This document shows, one piece after another, positions 11,801 through 26,800 of a stretch of DNA of 64,000 nt (the first letter of the stretch is position 1; the number at the start of each line of letters is the position of its first letter). The stretch comes from Ischnura elegans. Its lineage: Eukaryota > Arthropoda > Insecta > Odonata > Coenagrionidae. The translations under genes were made by a program, and so were the position numbers. Under the pieces are notes generated by a model. That model ran no database searches, was not told where the DNA came from, and saw nothing but the letters and a program-made list of their open reading frames with translations. The stretch covers positions 61,645,585-61,709,584 of the forward strand of contig NC_060251.1 in the NCBI RefSeq assembly GCF_921293095.1, read 5' to 3'.

Positions 11801-14800
11801 GATATATGCTCTGCCACTCCTCAAAATACTCGGAATTATCGGATTATGTGAAGAATCCACGAATAGTACCATAGAACAGTCATAATTTATGCCGATATAA
11901 TCATTATTTGAAGCTTAAAATAAATAAATGGATACATATATATTTATATCTATATGATTTATTTACATACAGTGATATGCATTCATTTCCTGAAGATGTA
12001 AAATCCATGCTTCTGCTCCTTCGATCGATGTGACAATTAAATGCATTTATCCCATACAGCTTATCAGTGGAATGTCATCACCTTGTGGTGAAAAGGGTAG
12101 TTATCAATGATTTAGCGTCAATAAATAGTGTCTGTTCCCGCGCGGGCATAATGGCATCGCCTTTATAATCTATATCCGCGTGAGATGATGAGATGTATCG
12201 AGGAAAATGTGGAATTTATGAATTCATTCAACGTTTAATGACAATGTTATGGTAGTAGTATCTTTCACTTTCATTGCCCATAAATCACTGCTAATGGCTA
12301 ATCTCTGTCAATAATGCGGCATTTTATTATGGATTTTATCGGCTCTTGATCAGATAATCTCACTCACTTCGATTGGCCCTTAAGCTGGGATTTACAGTAT
12401 TAGGTCGAACAGTATGGAATATGTGCGTAGCAAGGTTTCCGGGTTGACCTCCGCGTCGATTCATCTTCAAGACGACAGTTTCGCCGGCGTTGCAGCTAGC
12501 GTGTTCAGGTACGAAGTATTTTATAGAAGGAATTTAAGAAGAAACCTGCATCCGTTACTTCGTACCTGAACACGCTAGCTGCAACGCCGGCGAAACTGTC
12601 GTCTTGAAGATGAATCGACGCGGAGGTCAACCCGGAAACCTTGCTACGCATGCTGCACCACCCCGCGAGTCTCCATCAACAGTATGGAATATGAACTAAA
12701 CTATGTTTTCCTAAAAAAAAATATATTCCTCTACGTGATTGGGGACACTTATCCTACTATTTTCCTATATGTACCTATCTACCTATATGTAGCTAACCAA
12801 ATTTTATCAAATAGGCAATGTGATGAGTATTACGTAAATGTGCAAAAGCTAATCATAAGAAATTTCAATTTCGGAGCTGAAGTACCTGTCATTTTGGTTC
12901 GTCAATTCATATTCTTTTTTTTGGTGAATTGCTGCTTTTCATTTCTTTTTTCCTCTTTTGTAATGTTTTTTTAAGCCTTTCATGCAATTATATCGTAGAA
13001 TAATCTGTTTTCGCCAACTCTTGACACATATTCAAGTTTATTTCACATTAACGGGAAAATTAAGATCCTAAAGTATGGTTTTAATAATACATTTGGAGGT
13101 ACTGGAAAAGTTGGAAATATCATCGAATGGAAATTGCGAAACAGTTTTAAATCCTTCAATGCGAAATTTTTTCATTTTGTGTTTACTGCATTATTGTGCA
13201 CTAGTTCTGTGCCATTTTTGATTTTATCAAAACCTGAATAGACTAAATTTTACAAGTGGCTCTAGTTTAGAGAAAACTCCTGCATTTTTATGCATGTCGA
13301 GTTAATTAAGCAATATTGCGTATCTTCCAATTCTATCCAATTTCGTATCCGAATAGCAAGATTTCTTTGGTCTTTCTTCCAAGCCGAGAACCTGTCATCG
13401 AGAGGGTTCTTCGGATCACTCTCTTGATTTTCTTTACTCAATCGTTTTTTAACGTTTACTGTTATACTAGTTTCTCACACAAGGCTAACCAATGAGTGGC
13501 CATCTGATTTCTTCGCCTATAAGAGCTAGTATCCTGTTTTTTTCATGCCCATCCAACAGCTTGTAGTCAAAATGCTTTTAATGTCTAAACGTCACTTTTG
13601 TCGATATCGTGAATTCATTGAAGGTATATGAAGGAAAAATTTCTTGATTTCACACTTAAATCTAAACTATATTCATTAGTGTTAATTTTACCGAGCTTCT
13701 TTCGCTGAGAGTCGGTAATATGCGCTTAGTTTTTTTTATTATACTACTATTCTGCAATTAATACCTCTTTAGCGTCTAATTCCAGTCCACATTTCTTCCT
13801 GGGAGGGAATTCAATAGAATAGTTGATAGAAAAATATTCTGAGTTTTATTTTCTATCCGATTTTGATTGTGCGACCTATTTGTTGTTTGAGGAATTGTCT
13901 CTGGTATCTCCTGAGCCGCCAGGAAGTCTATTTTGAAAGGAAAATAAACTTATCGCTCCTGATAAAGTAAGAGATTTTCCAAAAGTTTTCTTCCGTCATT
14001 TTATATACTACCTGTTTTCTAGTTTTCACATTTAGGGAGTAGGATATCCCCATAATAATCGTGATACATCTAATGTATAGAAATATACATTATGAGCTTA
14101 TATTAATCAATTTTCAATACGAATACTTACGAAACCGATGAGGCTATAAAAATATTGAGAGCCTTCAATAAAGTCGCAATATGACTCATATTGCTATTTG
14201 CTCACATTGTATTCCTTAAAATTTCACCAAGAATTAATATGCCACTACTCCTATTAGACATGCATTAGGATTCTAATATATTTTCAGTTATAATTGGAAT
14301 AAATAATGACTTTGGAATGCTCATAGCTGACCAAACTCAAATAAATATTTAAAAACTATTACTTATCAGTACATTAGAACACCTATACTTACTGTTAATA
14401 TCGTTCATTTCAAAAGTTCGTGGTAGTATACCATTCCAGCTGTACGTTTTGAAGTGTAAAAATGTTTATACAAATAAGGAAGCTGCGTAAGAGAGGAATA
14501 GGACACGTATCGTAGATACAATGGAGAGTCTGTGGAACTGAGGAAAGAAATACGATGCGGAAATATGGAGAGGCGGTGTTGATTATTTAACTCTTATTTA
14601 TGAAGTTAATTATGAAGTAATAATAGATATTATGTAGCGATTTTTGCTGATAGCCTTCCACATATTTTTGAAGGAAGACTATGTGGATTGGCAACTACTC
14701 TTAACCCTAGTTCACTTCTTCACCGAAACCTAATTTGACTGAACTTGGGGCAATTTAGTATTTGGAAACGTGGAGATTCTGCTGGTCCACGAATTAATAA

Positions 14801-17800
14801 GGCGAAACTTGATATATAACAGAATTAGATTAGTAAAGTTCATATTTTTCTTGAAGCCCGCCAGTGAGAAGGAAGAAAGTTATGTCTAATAAGATACATA
14901 TGAACTATCAAAAGTCATCAACAATAGAACGCACGTTTGATGGGCAAACTGGTGTGTTACTGTTGGAATATTTCAATATTTGCCTAAATGTGTCAAACTA
15001 AGCAAAGTTATTGTGAACGGGTGAACCTTGCTCGTGAAATTAATATGAAGATTGGAATTAAACTACTAAATATAATTGTGTGTCAATCATAGAATTCATA
15101 CCAGAATTCAGACGCTGTCCATTTGAGCTAGATACGACAACCACCACCGTGGTACTTTTTGCGGCCTATTCCCTTTAACGCACTCCTTTTGAAGTAAACA
15201 TATTTATGGCTGACGTTAAAGCAAATTTAGGCGTCACTCACAACAGCTTAATTTAACTTAAATATGGAGTTTAAAACTTGAGGATAAGGTTTAATGGCTC
15301 ACCACAAATTAGAGCGGCGCTTGAGAAAAGCGCAAATTTCATAAATAGATCCGGCTGTGTTGAGTCAAGTTACGCCAAGTTAAGTCATCGTAAACGGAGA
15401 TTTATTCTTATTCGTGAAATTATTAAAAATGTTGTATGAATATTAGCGGCAAGTAATTGTGTGCCACTCGTATTATACGAGGCAGTGCCGTAACTAGATA
15501 TGCTTTAGGGGGATGGAATGCACTGGGATGGCGACCCCCTCCCCCAGGAAACGGTGGAAATTAAAAAAAAATTATATCCCTAGATATACATTTTACATCA
15601 TTTTGGCTCTAAAAATTTAACTTTATGCAAATGCAGTTATTAAACTTCAAAACCAAGCGATAGTTTTAAATAACCTTTTTATTTCTCTGGGGCATTGGGG
15701 GGGATCTATCCCCTCGTCCTCCCCCATAGTTACGCCACTGATACAAGGCAGATTTCGCAGGCTGTCCATTTCACCGTCGGCACATTTCGGTTTCTTCGTA
15801 ATACTATAATGCAGTACGCTACGGTTGAAATAGTTGAAAATAGTGTACTTACCGCCCGCATGATTCCGTTTTTCGGATCACGCACTAAAGTAGCGCCCTC
15901 TGCTATAGTTAATCGCAGAAACGAAAGGAAATGTCAGGCTTGGCGCATAGAATTCCTACACATGAACGTGGTGGTAACAACCGCAACAGTTGACCCTCGT
16001 GCCGTCGAATCTCATTGTAAACACTTCGATGGCCGACGTTAAAGCAAACTTAGCCGTACTCCAGAGTGATTGTATCGTGCCGGGCGCCGATAATTTCGAC
16101 CATGAATAAAACAATAGAGGCTTTTCCGAGCTGCCTCTAGATGAGTGTTCAGTGAACAACTGAGGGTGAACACTGTTCACCCGCCCAGGCCAGGCACTAG
16201 GGGGACGTTAGGGGGGGCACGTGACCCGGGCGGCTGATTTCAGGAGGTGGCAAAAATGTAATTTGCTTTTTCTAATTAAATTTTTAACATTCATTATTAA
16301 TTTTAGTTTATTAATCAATAATATTAATAAAAATTCATAATAGCAAACATACGGTGTGTAGTTTCGAATACCGCATCTAAAAAAAAGTTTACGATTGCAT
16401 TACAGGTTATTTTAGTGGTGGGGGAGGTAAAGAGACGGAGCGAGGGGGGTACAGCATACTGACATTTGCCCCCCCTAACAAAACTGCTAGTTGCGACCCT
16501 GCACCCACAGCGCATTAAGATTCACCAAAGTCGTCACTCGCATCATTGAAGGGCAGAACGAACCGAATGTCATGGAGACATAAGCTTTAATATGGGCAAT
16601 GAAGTGCTAAGAACAGCGGGAGAAAGAGAGTCTTCTAAAAACTGTAATAAGAGGACGGGGCCACTTATTTGGTCACATTTTGAGGCATGATGGCCTGATG
16701 GAAGCAATCGCAGAAGGACAGGTGGACGGGAAAAAGGGCAAGGGATGGACCCGAATGAGTTACAAAGGACAGGTTATAAAAGAGAAGAAATACGTAAGTA
16801 TGAAAAGGCTTGCGGATAGGAGATAGGAATAGAGAACTACTTCAAACCAAACCAAGGATTAAAGATGCAGTTTCCAAAGTAATTAAGTAGAAATATTTGA
16901 TATTTAACATAATGAGAGCACTTGTCTACTTCCACATTTCTTTATTTCTACCGACCCAGATTTCGGTGCATAAAGCAGTTTTCAACTATGAAACCTGGCC
17001 GAAACCTGAGTCGGTAGAAATAAAGAAGTGTATACATAGAGAAGTGCTTTCATTATGTTAAGTCTTAGGATTATTGCCTAATGATGATGAACCGAAATTA
17101 ACATTTAAAAACTGATTAAAATTTGTCGTAAGTGGAAACATATCAAGCTTCTAAATGACGGGCTAGGGCTTCTTCTATGAACTCTTCTAGGTTTAGACAT
17201 TCGGCGCCTCCTGAGCCACACAAAACAAAAAATCTTCGCGTTCAATAGGGTGGTTACCTATTATTTTTTTATTGCCTAAATCGAAAGATTATTACTCCTA
17301 GAGTACGTATTTCACGCTTTTAGATTTTTAAATGACGATATCTATTATTCGCGTGAAAATTTGTGATAAAAGTGAAAATTTTCAAGCGCGCGAAAACGCG
17401 ACGGCTAAGTATGAATGCCGGGAAGTCTCCGTGTGACGTCGTTCTGCTTCCCGCTGCCGCAAGTGAGGTGACCTTGGGGCGAGGCTCTGAGCGCTGATAC
17501 GACGCAAGATGCTAGCAGGTAGCAGAGTATCATGCTAGCTGGTAGCGCTTGTCTTAAATAAGGATTATTAATACCTTATCAAACGAAGAAAATTTTTCCG
17601 ACCTTAGCCAGTTTTAATAGGTGATTATTAAGAGATATTTCCCTGAGCTCTGTGCCTCATGCATGCATTGGTAATCTCAGACGATGTAAAACTCCTATCT
17701 ACTCGTATAGAAACTAGGTCCCTGTGACGTCACGTGGAGTGGCATCGCATGGGCGCCAATCTGGCCTTTTTCAAATGCAGTTAAAATTGACCATTGCCAT

Positions 17801-20800
17801 TCGTCTAAACTGTGATTTATAAAACCAAATAATTTGTATATTATGAATACACTAATGGTGGGTAACGAATCTCAATCAATGCTTTTCGTTTTCTTTGATG
17901 AAGGAAAATACCCTATTGCTTTGAACGCCGTTTCGAAAAAAATCGCGCGCGGTCCGCGGTCGCGGGGAGATTACGAGGCGGCCTTTGCTCTTCGCCCAAC
18001 CGGGGGTGGATGTGTGAGGGACTCGATGCGTGCACATATAGTTCTGCGCCTCTGTTTCGGGACATCGGGTCGACTCGGTTCATTTGAACAGACACTGTCT
18101 CCACTGTTTGCTCGCCGTTCAGTCGGCCCAACAGTCTGTCATGAGCACGATACGGTGGGGGGCAGAGGGCGAAATGGTCGACGATTGTCATGAGACCGAT
18201 GAATGGGTGTCGTCTAAAAGAGGAATCGGTATGTTTCCACGAGGCTCAAGAACATGGCAAAAAATAACTTTTTTCAGTCGGGATGAGAGAATTTTTAAGA
18301 AAACGTTCGGGCTCAAAAATTACGAAATATGCGAGAGAAAAAAATGAGCTATTTGAGAGGGGATGGGATATTTTAACATCCATTTCGCCTCATGATTTGT
18401 TCGCTTTCACATTTATTTATGTATATGCTTAGAGTATGTAATTGTCAAAGGTGATCGTACAAAAATGTGACCGTTCAAAGCAAAAAATGAGGTGAATTTG
18501 AATATTGTGATTGAAAAATATCTGGGAGAATTTGATATATGTGACATGTTTACTCCTTTGCGGGAACTCGTGCGCTCGATAATAATAAACAGATACACAT
18601 ATCTCTAATACATATGACTGTCACGCTAGATTGCTAAAAACAGGATCGTTTGTGAATTCGGGTGCGTTACTTGAAAATTAAATAAGTAAAGCATATTCAC
18701 GCACAATATATTAAAATTATTTACTTTATAGCTATTTTATTTTATACATTAATTTTTTACGGTCAATTATGGCCAACATACAAAGCGGACTAAAGAATAA
18801 AAACATGACAATTTCGGAACGGCCGAAATATCTATGTTTCCTCGTGATAAATCACTTCATGAATTGTATGATCATCAGCTCTCATAATGTCTCTTTCCTT
18901 CTCACATATTTAGTATTCATCTTTGTAATTTTATAGAATGAACCCTTATTAGCATTTGCCTTCTCCTTACATTTTTTCCCTCTACAATTCCTGAGACAAA
19001 AACCTTTTATTAAGCAGGTAAATGTCAGCGAGGTTCTACTCCGTTTAATTATAAAAATTCTAGGTTATTTCTCAAGTTTGAAACATTTAAAGGTCACGAA
19101 AGAGGAGAAATATTCCCAAATAAGTGTGCTTGATGTGTCTTCTTAAATTGTGTCCAAGAATGAAAGTATTGTTTTAGTTATACTAATTATTTCTAATTAA
19201 TATGAAATAAGATAGGGTATATCGTGAATTGACGAGAAAATTTCATCTTATAACCGGGGTACATACCCTGGCGTTCATTTAATAATGCCGGTAAATTACC
19301 TCTGGTGATTAGTAGATTTAGCTTAATTAGCATGATTAACTTTTATTTTTAGTACATGTCACTCTGCTATGACTGCGAGTTATTCTCGCAAACTTTATTG
19401 CTAGATGGAGTTATAAACTGTTATAACAGTAAAAATGAAACCTAAATTCATGTAATTTATGTAAAAATATCATAAAATTATCATATATATCATGTACCTT
19501 ATTGATTGGCTCTTGTTTATTTAAAAGACCGATAGGGCATATTTAAATTATTTCATGACCGTGTGAAATATTTTAAGAAATTATTACCCTCTATTCTATT
19601 TTGGTATTGTCATGTCTACAAAAGATATTTTATCATTCCGTCAATGGCTTAAATTTTTCCCTTGGAAACTGAATAACTATTGAATTGACCTCGGTCACGG
19701 AGAGATTACAGTAAGGGTGCGAAATAATATAATGATGGACACTGACAGCCATCAATATCGAAGTAAATATAATAAGCCTACAAATTAATAATCAACCACC
19801 ACCCCTTTCGGCAAGCATGGCATAATTAAATCCAAACAGTTTTATTCTAAGGTGAATTATTTTAATCAATTCAAATTCAATAAAAATTCAGGATTAATTA
19901 AATTCCGTTGATAAATGTTTTCAATGGCACGTTGACCCTTTCACTAACACGAAGTTGAAATTTTTCCATGTTAGCAATGAAAGAAATGAAGGGATACTCC
20001 AATCTGTTTAAACTCATTTCTGAATATTGCTTCTATGGTACAGAGAAAATTATAATAGGGTTCATGGTTTGGAGGAATAATTCTTCTCTCATACGTATGA
20101 TGAAAGAATATCATTTCTTGGAGCAAAATTGGAAGTATCAGGGCTATGCATTTAAATATAAAAATAATATTCATGCTTCGGAGTTTGAAAAACTAATATT
20201 TTTTTTTAACTGAGCAGAATTTTTTTAAGTTTGTCAATTAATTCGAGAAATTTTCATTTCAACGTCAGATTTTACACTTACAATTCATTATAAATATATG
20301 TTTGGTTCTAAAAGAATTACTTGTTCTAAAGCTACAATTAAGTACTCAATCAGACGTGTACATCATGCACTATTCAGCGTCTGTAACTTAGAAGTCCATA
20401 CACTTTGAATTTGATTTTATCTTTTTGTTATCGCATGATTTAACCACAAATAGCCTTGAGAATACCTTGGCTCTTTCATAGCAATTCTTTGGGTACTCAG
20501 GATTTGAATTTCCAATTTTTACTACCCGCAACACTTATTTGATGGTGACCGATTTTCACTCCTAACTATTTTCAACTTTATCTTCCAGGCTGAGAGGAAG
20601 GGGTCTACTGCCACGGAATATGGGCTTGTCTTTGGAATTTTCGAGCTAGTTGTCTTCATCGTTAGTCCAATATATGGAAAACATGTGAGTATATTTTATG
20701 CGTTATCGATATATTTTACTCCATCTAACATTTTATGATCAGGGGACATAAATTCCACCAATTATGTGAAAGGAGGCATCATAAATTATTATTACTCATT

Positions 20801-23800
20801 CAAATAGTACAAACAAGCGAATTGTTGGCTGTTTGAGCTGATAAGTAACTCAGAATGTAAACTCCTCTCGTGATTATGCGTAATGTGTAACCATTTATTT
20901 CAATAATATTTTTGGCTGGAGAAAATCTTATTTTAAATGACTTCATGACGTCTTAAGCCAACAATAGATAAAAAGATTACAGAGAATAAAACCAACAAAC
21001 TTCGTATGATGAATCTATTTATTTCGCTTTATAATTTCGTCGTATAATGTCCAAGTCATCATCAGAAAATTATATTTGGAATATTATTTCTTGCCAAAGA
21101 AATGGAGTAACACGTTTTTAGTTGTATGCGAGGTAAAATTAAAATTTTGGCTATCTATGCTTTAGGGGCGCAAGATAATTTTGCTTTTCAAATTAAATAA
21201 TGTATGTACTATGGTATTAAATAATGTATGTACAAATGGTATTAACAGAGAGCTGAATACGGTAAATGAGGAAGTTATCTATAAGGCCAGAGTCTTTGGT
21301 GTGTTCCATATGGCGTTCGATAGAGTTTAGCCTTTCCCCTTCGGCACCCTGTTTATTGGTATGAGAGAACTATTTAAATCTTCTTTTGACTTTACTGTTG
21401 AAATTATAATCGTCCTGTCAAATAAAATGTTTGTGTACTGTATGGTCGACCTTCCCTACCGTGTGTATATTTTGCCAACAATCCCCATTTTTTCATATCT
21501 GCCTCTGTATTTACAAATAGGGAACTCAATTGAAACTCTCCTCTTTACTTATGTTGGGTTTAACGGAATAAGTTTCTTTTGTGGAATAAGGCAAATTTAG
21601 GGATACAGCTGAAAGAATAAATCCTGAAAATAAAGCTACTATATATATTGGAAAGCAGAAAATTTTAAACGATGGCTGGAAAATATTAAACATTAATACA
21701 TAAATCTTACTTTGGCGGTAGTAAAATTGTCCGTGAGTCTCCGGGACTGACGCAATTTACATCGGCGGAAACTGTCATTGAAATTAAACTCACATGTTCA
21801 GTGAGCTTGGAAACAATTTGAAGAATTTACCGATAGGTTTGAAGTAAAATCTTCTTGAAATTCCTGAGTCAGCTGTTCCAAAATGTTCCTTTTCCCCTCC
21901 CATGGACCTTTTAAATTCTCTTTTGCTCGCCATTTTATTTTTTCTCGACGCTCATCGCTCACGGATACATAGTAAATGTCTCAAGAATCATTTCCATATT
22001 TATGAGAAATATTCGCAATCCACGTGGAGGAAAAATAATGTGTGAAGTGAAAAATTAAGTCTGGGGTTCTCGAGCGAACGGCGTGTCGGGGATCGGACAC
22101 CGTTTCTTCGACCGTCACCCGCTGTTTCCAGCATGACCGCCGCCGCTGGTGTGACCCCCTTCCTTCAAGGGAAAATTGCGAGTCGTCTATACTGCAGGCC
22201 TTCAAGTGGCCCGAAACGCGCTCTTTCGCGGGACCCTTGTGGCCCACGACATTGAGATAGAAATAGAGAATCAACATTCAAATTTTTATGACACGGTGCT
22301 AAAAAAAAACGTAAATTATTTGCCTGCATGACTGTTTTCCACACGATAATATCTTAATTTTATTTCGTGGACTTACTTCCGACTCTTTGGCGCATATTTT
22401 AATCGCGTCATCCTTATCAGCATATGGCAATTAGGTAAGGAGCTCGATTTCGTTAGGATTTATCTCGATTATTATTTTAAAATTCCACCGATTAAGGTAG
22501 GTCTGCACGGATTTTTTATGGACGATTCTGGCAATATCCTAACCCGTCATGGTCTTCCCTCTTTAATTCACAATAATGCCTACTCACTTTATTTCTATAT
22601 TTTGATTAACAAAAGTTGCATGTAAATTACTATTTCAATTCTAGAATACCGATTCTCCACAACTAAAATTTTCCATCATAAAATTTCTGTATTAGTTTCC
22701 TCTAGCGTTTCCAATACCTTATCCACTTCTTCCTCCACAAATCACTGCTAGTTATTGTGTACTCCTGAACCACTAAAATTTTCTAGGATTTCCTTCAATT
22801 TTCACCAACAGTATCCTACAGATTATGTCACCTATGGCTACGGTTCTCTTAAATTCATGCCCGTTTAAAACTAAAGCTATACCTCACAGACTTTTGTCTC
22901 TACCACTAAATATCATCCTGTTCCCATTGATTCAGTGCAGTAGGGAATTGGAGGGGCGGGGAGCTACCCCTCCCTTAATTTCTGGAAAATTTAAAAAAAT
23001 CGTAATCTTGAAGGTGGCTATTCAATGGAAGTTTTTTTTTACATTTCACGAGCTAAACAAACGATATTTAAAAATCTACATGTATAAAAGAGGATGTCTG
23101 TTTGTCAACTATGAATTTCCATACGGCTGCACGGATTGCGACCACAGGAGGTACGTAGGTGAATCTCACACTCTCGAAACTCTTAGTGCTACTTCCGGTT
23201 TTATCCGACTCTTTCTTTGCGTCGATATCTCATTACCATTTGTTACGTCACGTTATGCAACCATGTACTGTGGTTGGACACCCTGTAGGGTAGGCACACC
23301 TCTTAACACGCTCAAAGGGAAAACATAACTCAAAGGTTTCTACACCTTACTATTAATCCCTTGAATCCCTTTTTGCTGGGGTATGCGTTCACTTGACGAT
23401 TTATGGTCTACGCACGTACGGACACACAACAATCGATGTTGTGGAGCGGGGTATAAACTGATACCATGCATGGTATACAGAAATGTTTTTTTTCCATTGT
23501 ATGCTGTTACATATGTGTACTATCATCATACCTGATTTGTTCCTTTGCCTAAAAATGCTAGTAATTGATAAATATCTAATAGCCCCTTGTCAACTCATAT
23601 CAGACTTCAGACTCAACATTGATGTATATGAGAAGTATTGTGTACCACCAATATGCAATGGAAAGTAATGAATATTCTTCCCTAAAATAAAGACCTTAAT
23701 CTATCCCTCCTTTAGTAGTCTCAACTCTCACTTCATCTCACCCTACACAATCTCAACGTAGGTATCTGTTTTCTATTTAAATAAATAAAAGATTTAGCAC

Positions 23801-26800
23801 TTTTCCACAATTTTTTATTTAATGTACCTGTTTCTGTAATGTAATGTTCCTGTTAATGTATCTGTTTTCCATTTCCTATGTGATACTTTTTTGATATTCC
23901 ACCCTCATCATTGGTCTGACATCTGTACTCCTTCCTTCATTGCTGCTTTCTTTTCCCCATCATCTTCGACTTCTTTTCTACTATCTTTCTGGATTTTGCT
24001 AATTAGTCAATGCACACAGCAGACACCTATAAGCCATTACCGATGTGTCTTCACTGCATTGAATGGCACCAGAGGTTGGGAGTCAGGCCCCATTGGATGA
24101 GTTTTCAAGGCTCATTTAATTGGTTTTATGTTTTTTTTTCTGGGAAGAGATAGTAGGTAGGGTTTCCAACATCCATTGCATGAGTTTATTCACATGAACA
24201 TGTGAACTACCTTTCATCTGGCTCCTGCCCTTTTGGTGCATTTCAATCTGGCTCATCGGTCCAGCTATAGGGTTTGGGCTATTGTGCAGGTTAACGACTG
24301 ATCAAGGGTTGTTGTTTTGGAGGAGAAGGTGGTTGTTCATTTATTTCCTCTGCTCCTTGGTAGCATAGAATATCTGAGACTGGTAATAGGTCTAAGGTAT
24401 GATATTCATAGGCAAGTTACTTTTAGATATTAGTTTATTATATTTAAATATTGCTTGTGAAGTTGGTGAAATAAAAATTTTCATTTGATACCCCCACTAA
24501 CCCTTATATGGCACCAGTCTATTTTGCCTGGTATACTGAAGAATGCCATGGATTTTTTGGCTAATTTGTAGGTTTGCATGTAAATATTTATATAAATCCT
24601 TAGGTATATCAATGGCTAAGTTCTAACAACACGTATATCAAATTTTGGCCCGTCTGAGTTAATACTACTAATACCATAGAGTAAGTATATACTTACATAT
24701 ATACTTACGTATATACCATAGAGTAAGAATATACTTACTCTATGCTAATACTGTTAATAAAAAATAAAATTCAATCAAAAAACAGCTCTTTGTTTGCAAA
24801 TGTATGCTTCTTTTTCAGTTTTATGTATTTTTGGTTTTTAATTTCAATTAAAATTATATGCAATAAAAAAATAAATTTTCTGAAACTAATTTGATGTTTT
24901 TTGCCCCTAATACTTACAGGTATTTTAAAGCATAACGGATACTAAAAAAAGCAGTTAAATAACTGCACGAAGCATAAAAAATGAAAGCAGTGAGTGAAAA
25001 AAACTGTCCTTAGCACTCTTCACAGATATCTCCCCGGCCAAATGATATGGCATTTAAAGGGTTAAAGATTAAGTTATTTTCAATTTTTCCTGAAACTATG
25101 GGGGGGCAGGAGTGAGGGTGCAGACACCACCATTGGTTTCCTAAAACTTCCCACCACGTGCCTACTGAGGTAGCTTGCAGGGTAGTATGTAGATGTTGGT
25201 GTAGAGATCATTGAAATGCATATAAGTCTTATCTCCACAACTAGGTTGTAGTCCAAGGGGAATGAATATTAATACAAGACAGTAAAACAAATCTATAATT
25301 GTTGGCAAATAAATAAAAGTGAATGCTGAGAAAGGGAGATGATAAGAGACTGGAGAAATTTGAGATGTGGTTGTGGAGAAGAATGGGAAAGAAATAAGGA
25401 TGTTCTAATCATGGTGGGTTGAAAGAGGAAGTTGGTAGAGGAAATTCATGGAAGGCAGAGGGTGTACTCGGAACCAGATTTGTTGAAGAGGGAATACTCA
25501 AACTATGTTAAAAAGAAATTTGTTGAGTAAGCAAGAAAAAGGTACGGAAGAGAAAATTAATTGAAGCAAAGAGTATTAGGTCAAACTAAATATGACATAC
25601 CAAACTGGAAGAAGTTTGTTTTGGAAGAGGGCCCGACTAGATTCATTCGCTACGATTCTACTTTTAATCAGTTCTATAAATTTTATAGTATTCATGGTAA
25701 ATGGGAAATAAGGGGCCAGAGTTTGCAAATTTATTCAATATCAATAGGTATCCTACTATGTAAAATCCCAACTACATTAATTAAATGATTTTCTTGCAAT
25801 AATTTTCACCTTAGTGCAAATTATATTGCACTCTTTTTATAAAATAATTAATTCTGAACTTGTCTTCTCTTCAACAGCTCAATCGTATTGGTCCTAAGTT
25901 CCTGTTCAATGGAGGAATATTTACCACTGGAGTGTCGGCTATACTTTTTGGGTAATATTTAACTCTTTCTACTCTTTCTCAATTTTGGTTGGCATCATTT
26001 CTTTTGGTGGTATTATTGATGAAATAATTTTTGGAAATAACTTTTCAGTCTGCTGGACAAAGTGGAGGGCCATGTACCTTTCATAACTCTTTCCTTTTTG
26101 ATACGAATTGTTGAGGCCATGGGGAATGCAGCTTTTCTTACAGCATCCTTTGCCATCATTGCCAAAGAATTTCCAGAAAATGTGGCCACTACTTTTGTGA
26201 GTTTGATTTACCTTTTTACTTATGTGAGATGGTTAAACATGCATGGAACTCTTTTGTCAATACTAGCTTTTATCTTTCCCAACATTATCTCATACCCAAG
26301 CGGAAACAAAAGTCAAAATGACGTTCAGGTGACGTCAAGTTGACGAGGTTATCGTCAAGATTTACTTCGCCTCTTCTCATGACGTGAAAATGACTTCATT
26401 AAATGATCACATGATAGTCATGAAGTCACAAAATAGTCACAATTGGCACCCCATATGACATCATTTTGACTTTTGAGAAATGACCATATTTTGACATCAT
26501 TTTGAGGTATTTTTGACTTTTCTGTTCTGCTTGGGTATTTGGTCTACTCTAACTTTCTTGTAATTTTTGGATTGCTTAGCCACAGTGCTTATTTGTCCTG
26601 TTCTTTGTCAAGTACATTTATACTATGATGAAGGATCTAAGAAGTATTTATGAGTAATAACCATCCTGAATGGAAATTATTTAAATATTCACAACATTTT
26701 TGATGATTGCTAGCTGAGTTGTATCCAAATGAAACTACCATTTAATAATATTCCTCGATTTTTAATAATAAAACAGTTCCACTATATACTTGATGAATCT

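Larger units (their letters stand above)
8817..20588 (+). other. Intron 1 of the transporter gene, residual sequence
   Basis: It is 11.8 kb. Apart from the mobile elements listed separately it is AT-rich with no supported exon. An alternative exon cannot be excluded by eye. Confidence 0.4.
20685..25877 (+). other. Intron 2 of the transporter gene, residual sequence
   Basis: It is 5.2 kb. A GC-rich island at about 22060-22250 has a 98-codon minus-strand frame, and 22825-23328 carries a 167-codon plus-strand frame; neither matches a family I know. A low-complexity TATACTTAC palindrome lies near 24680-24750. Confidence 0.35.

Noticed and set aside
22825-23328. 167-codon plus-strand frame in intron 2
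   Set aside because: No homology I recognise, no splice or start context, no repeated structure; judged accidental.
26197-26343. Extension of transporter exon 4 past its donor
   Set aside because: The frame stays open by chance into a MITE; exon 5 joins in phase from the GTGAGT donor and restores motif C.
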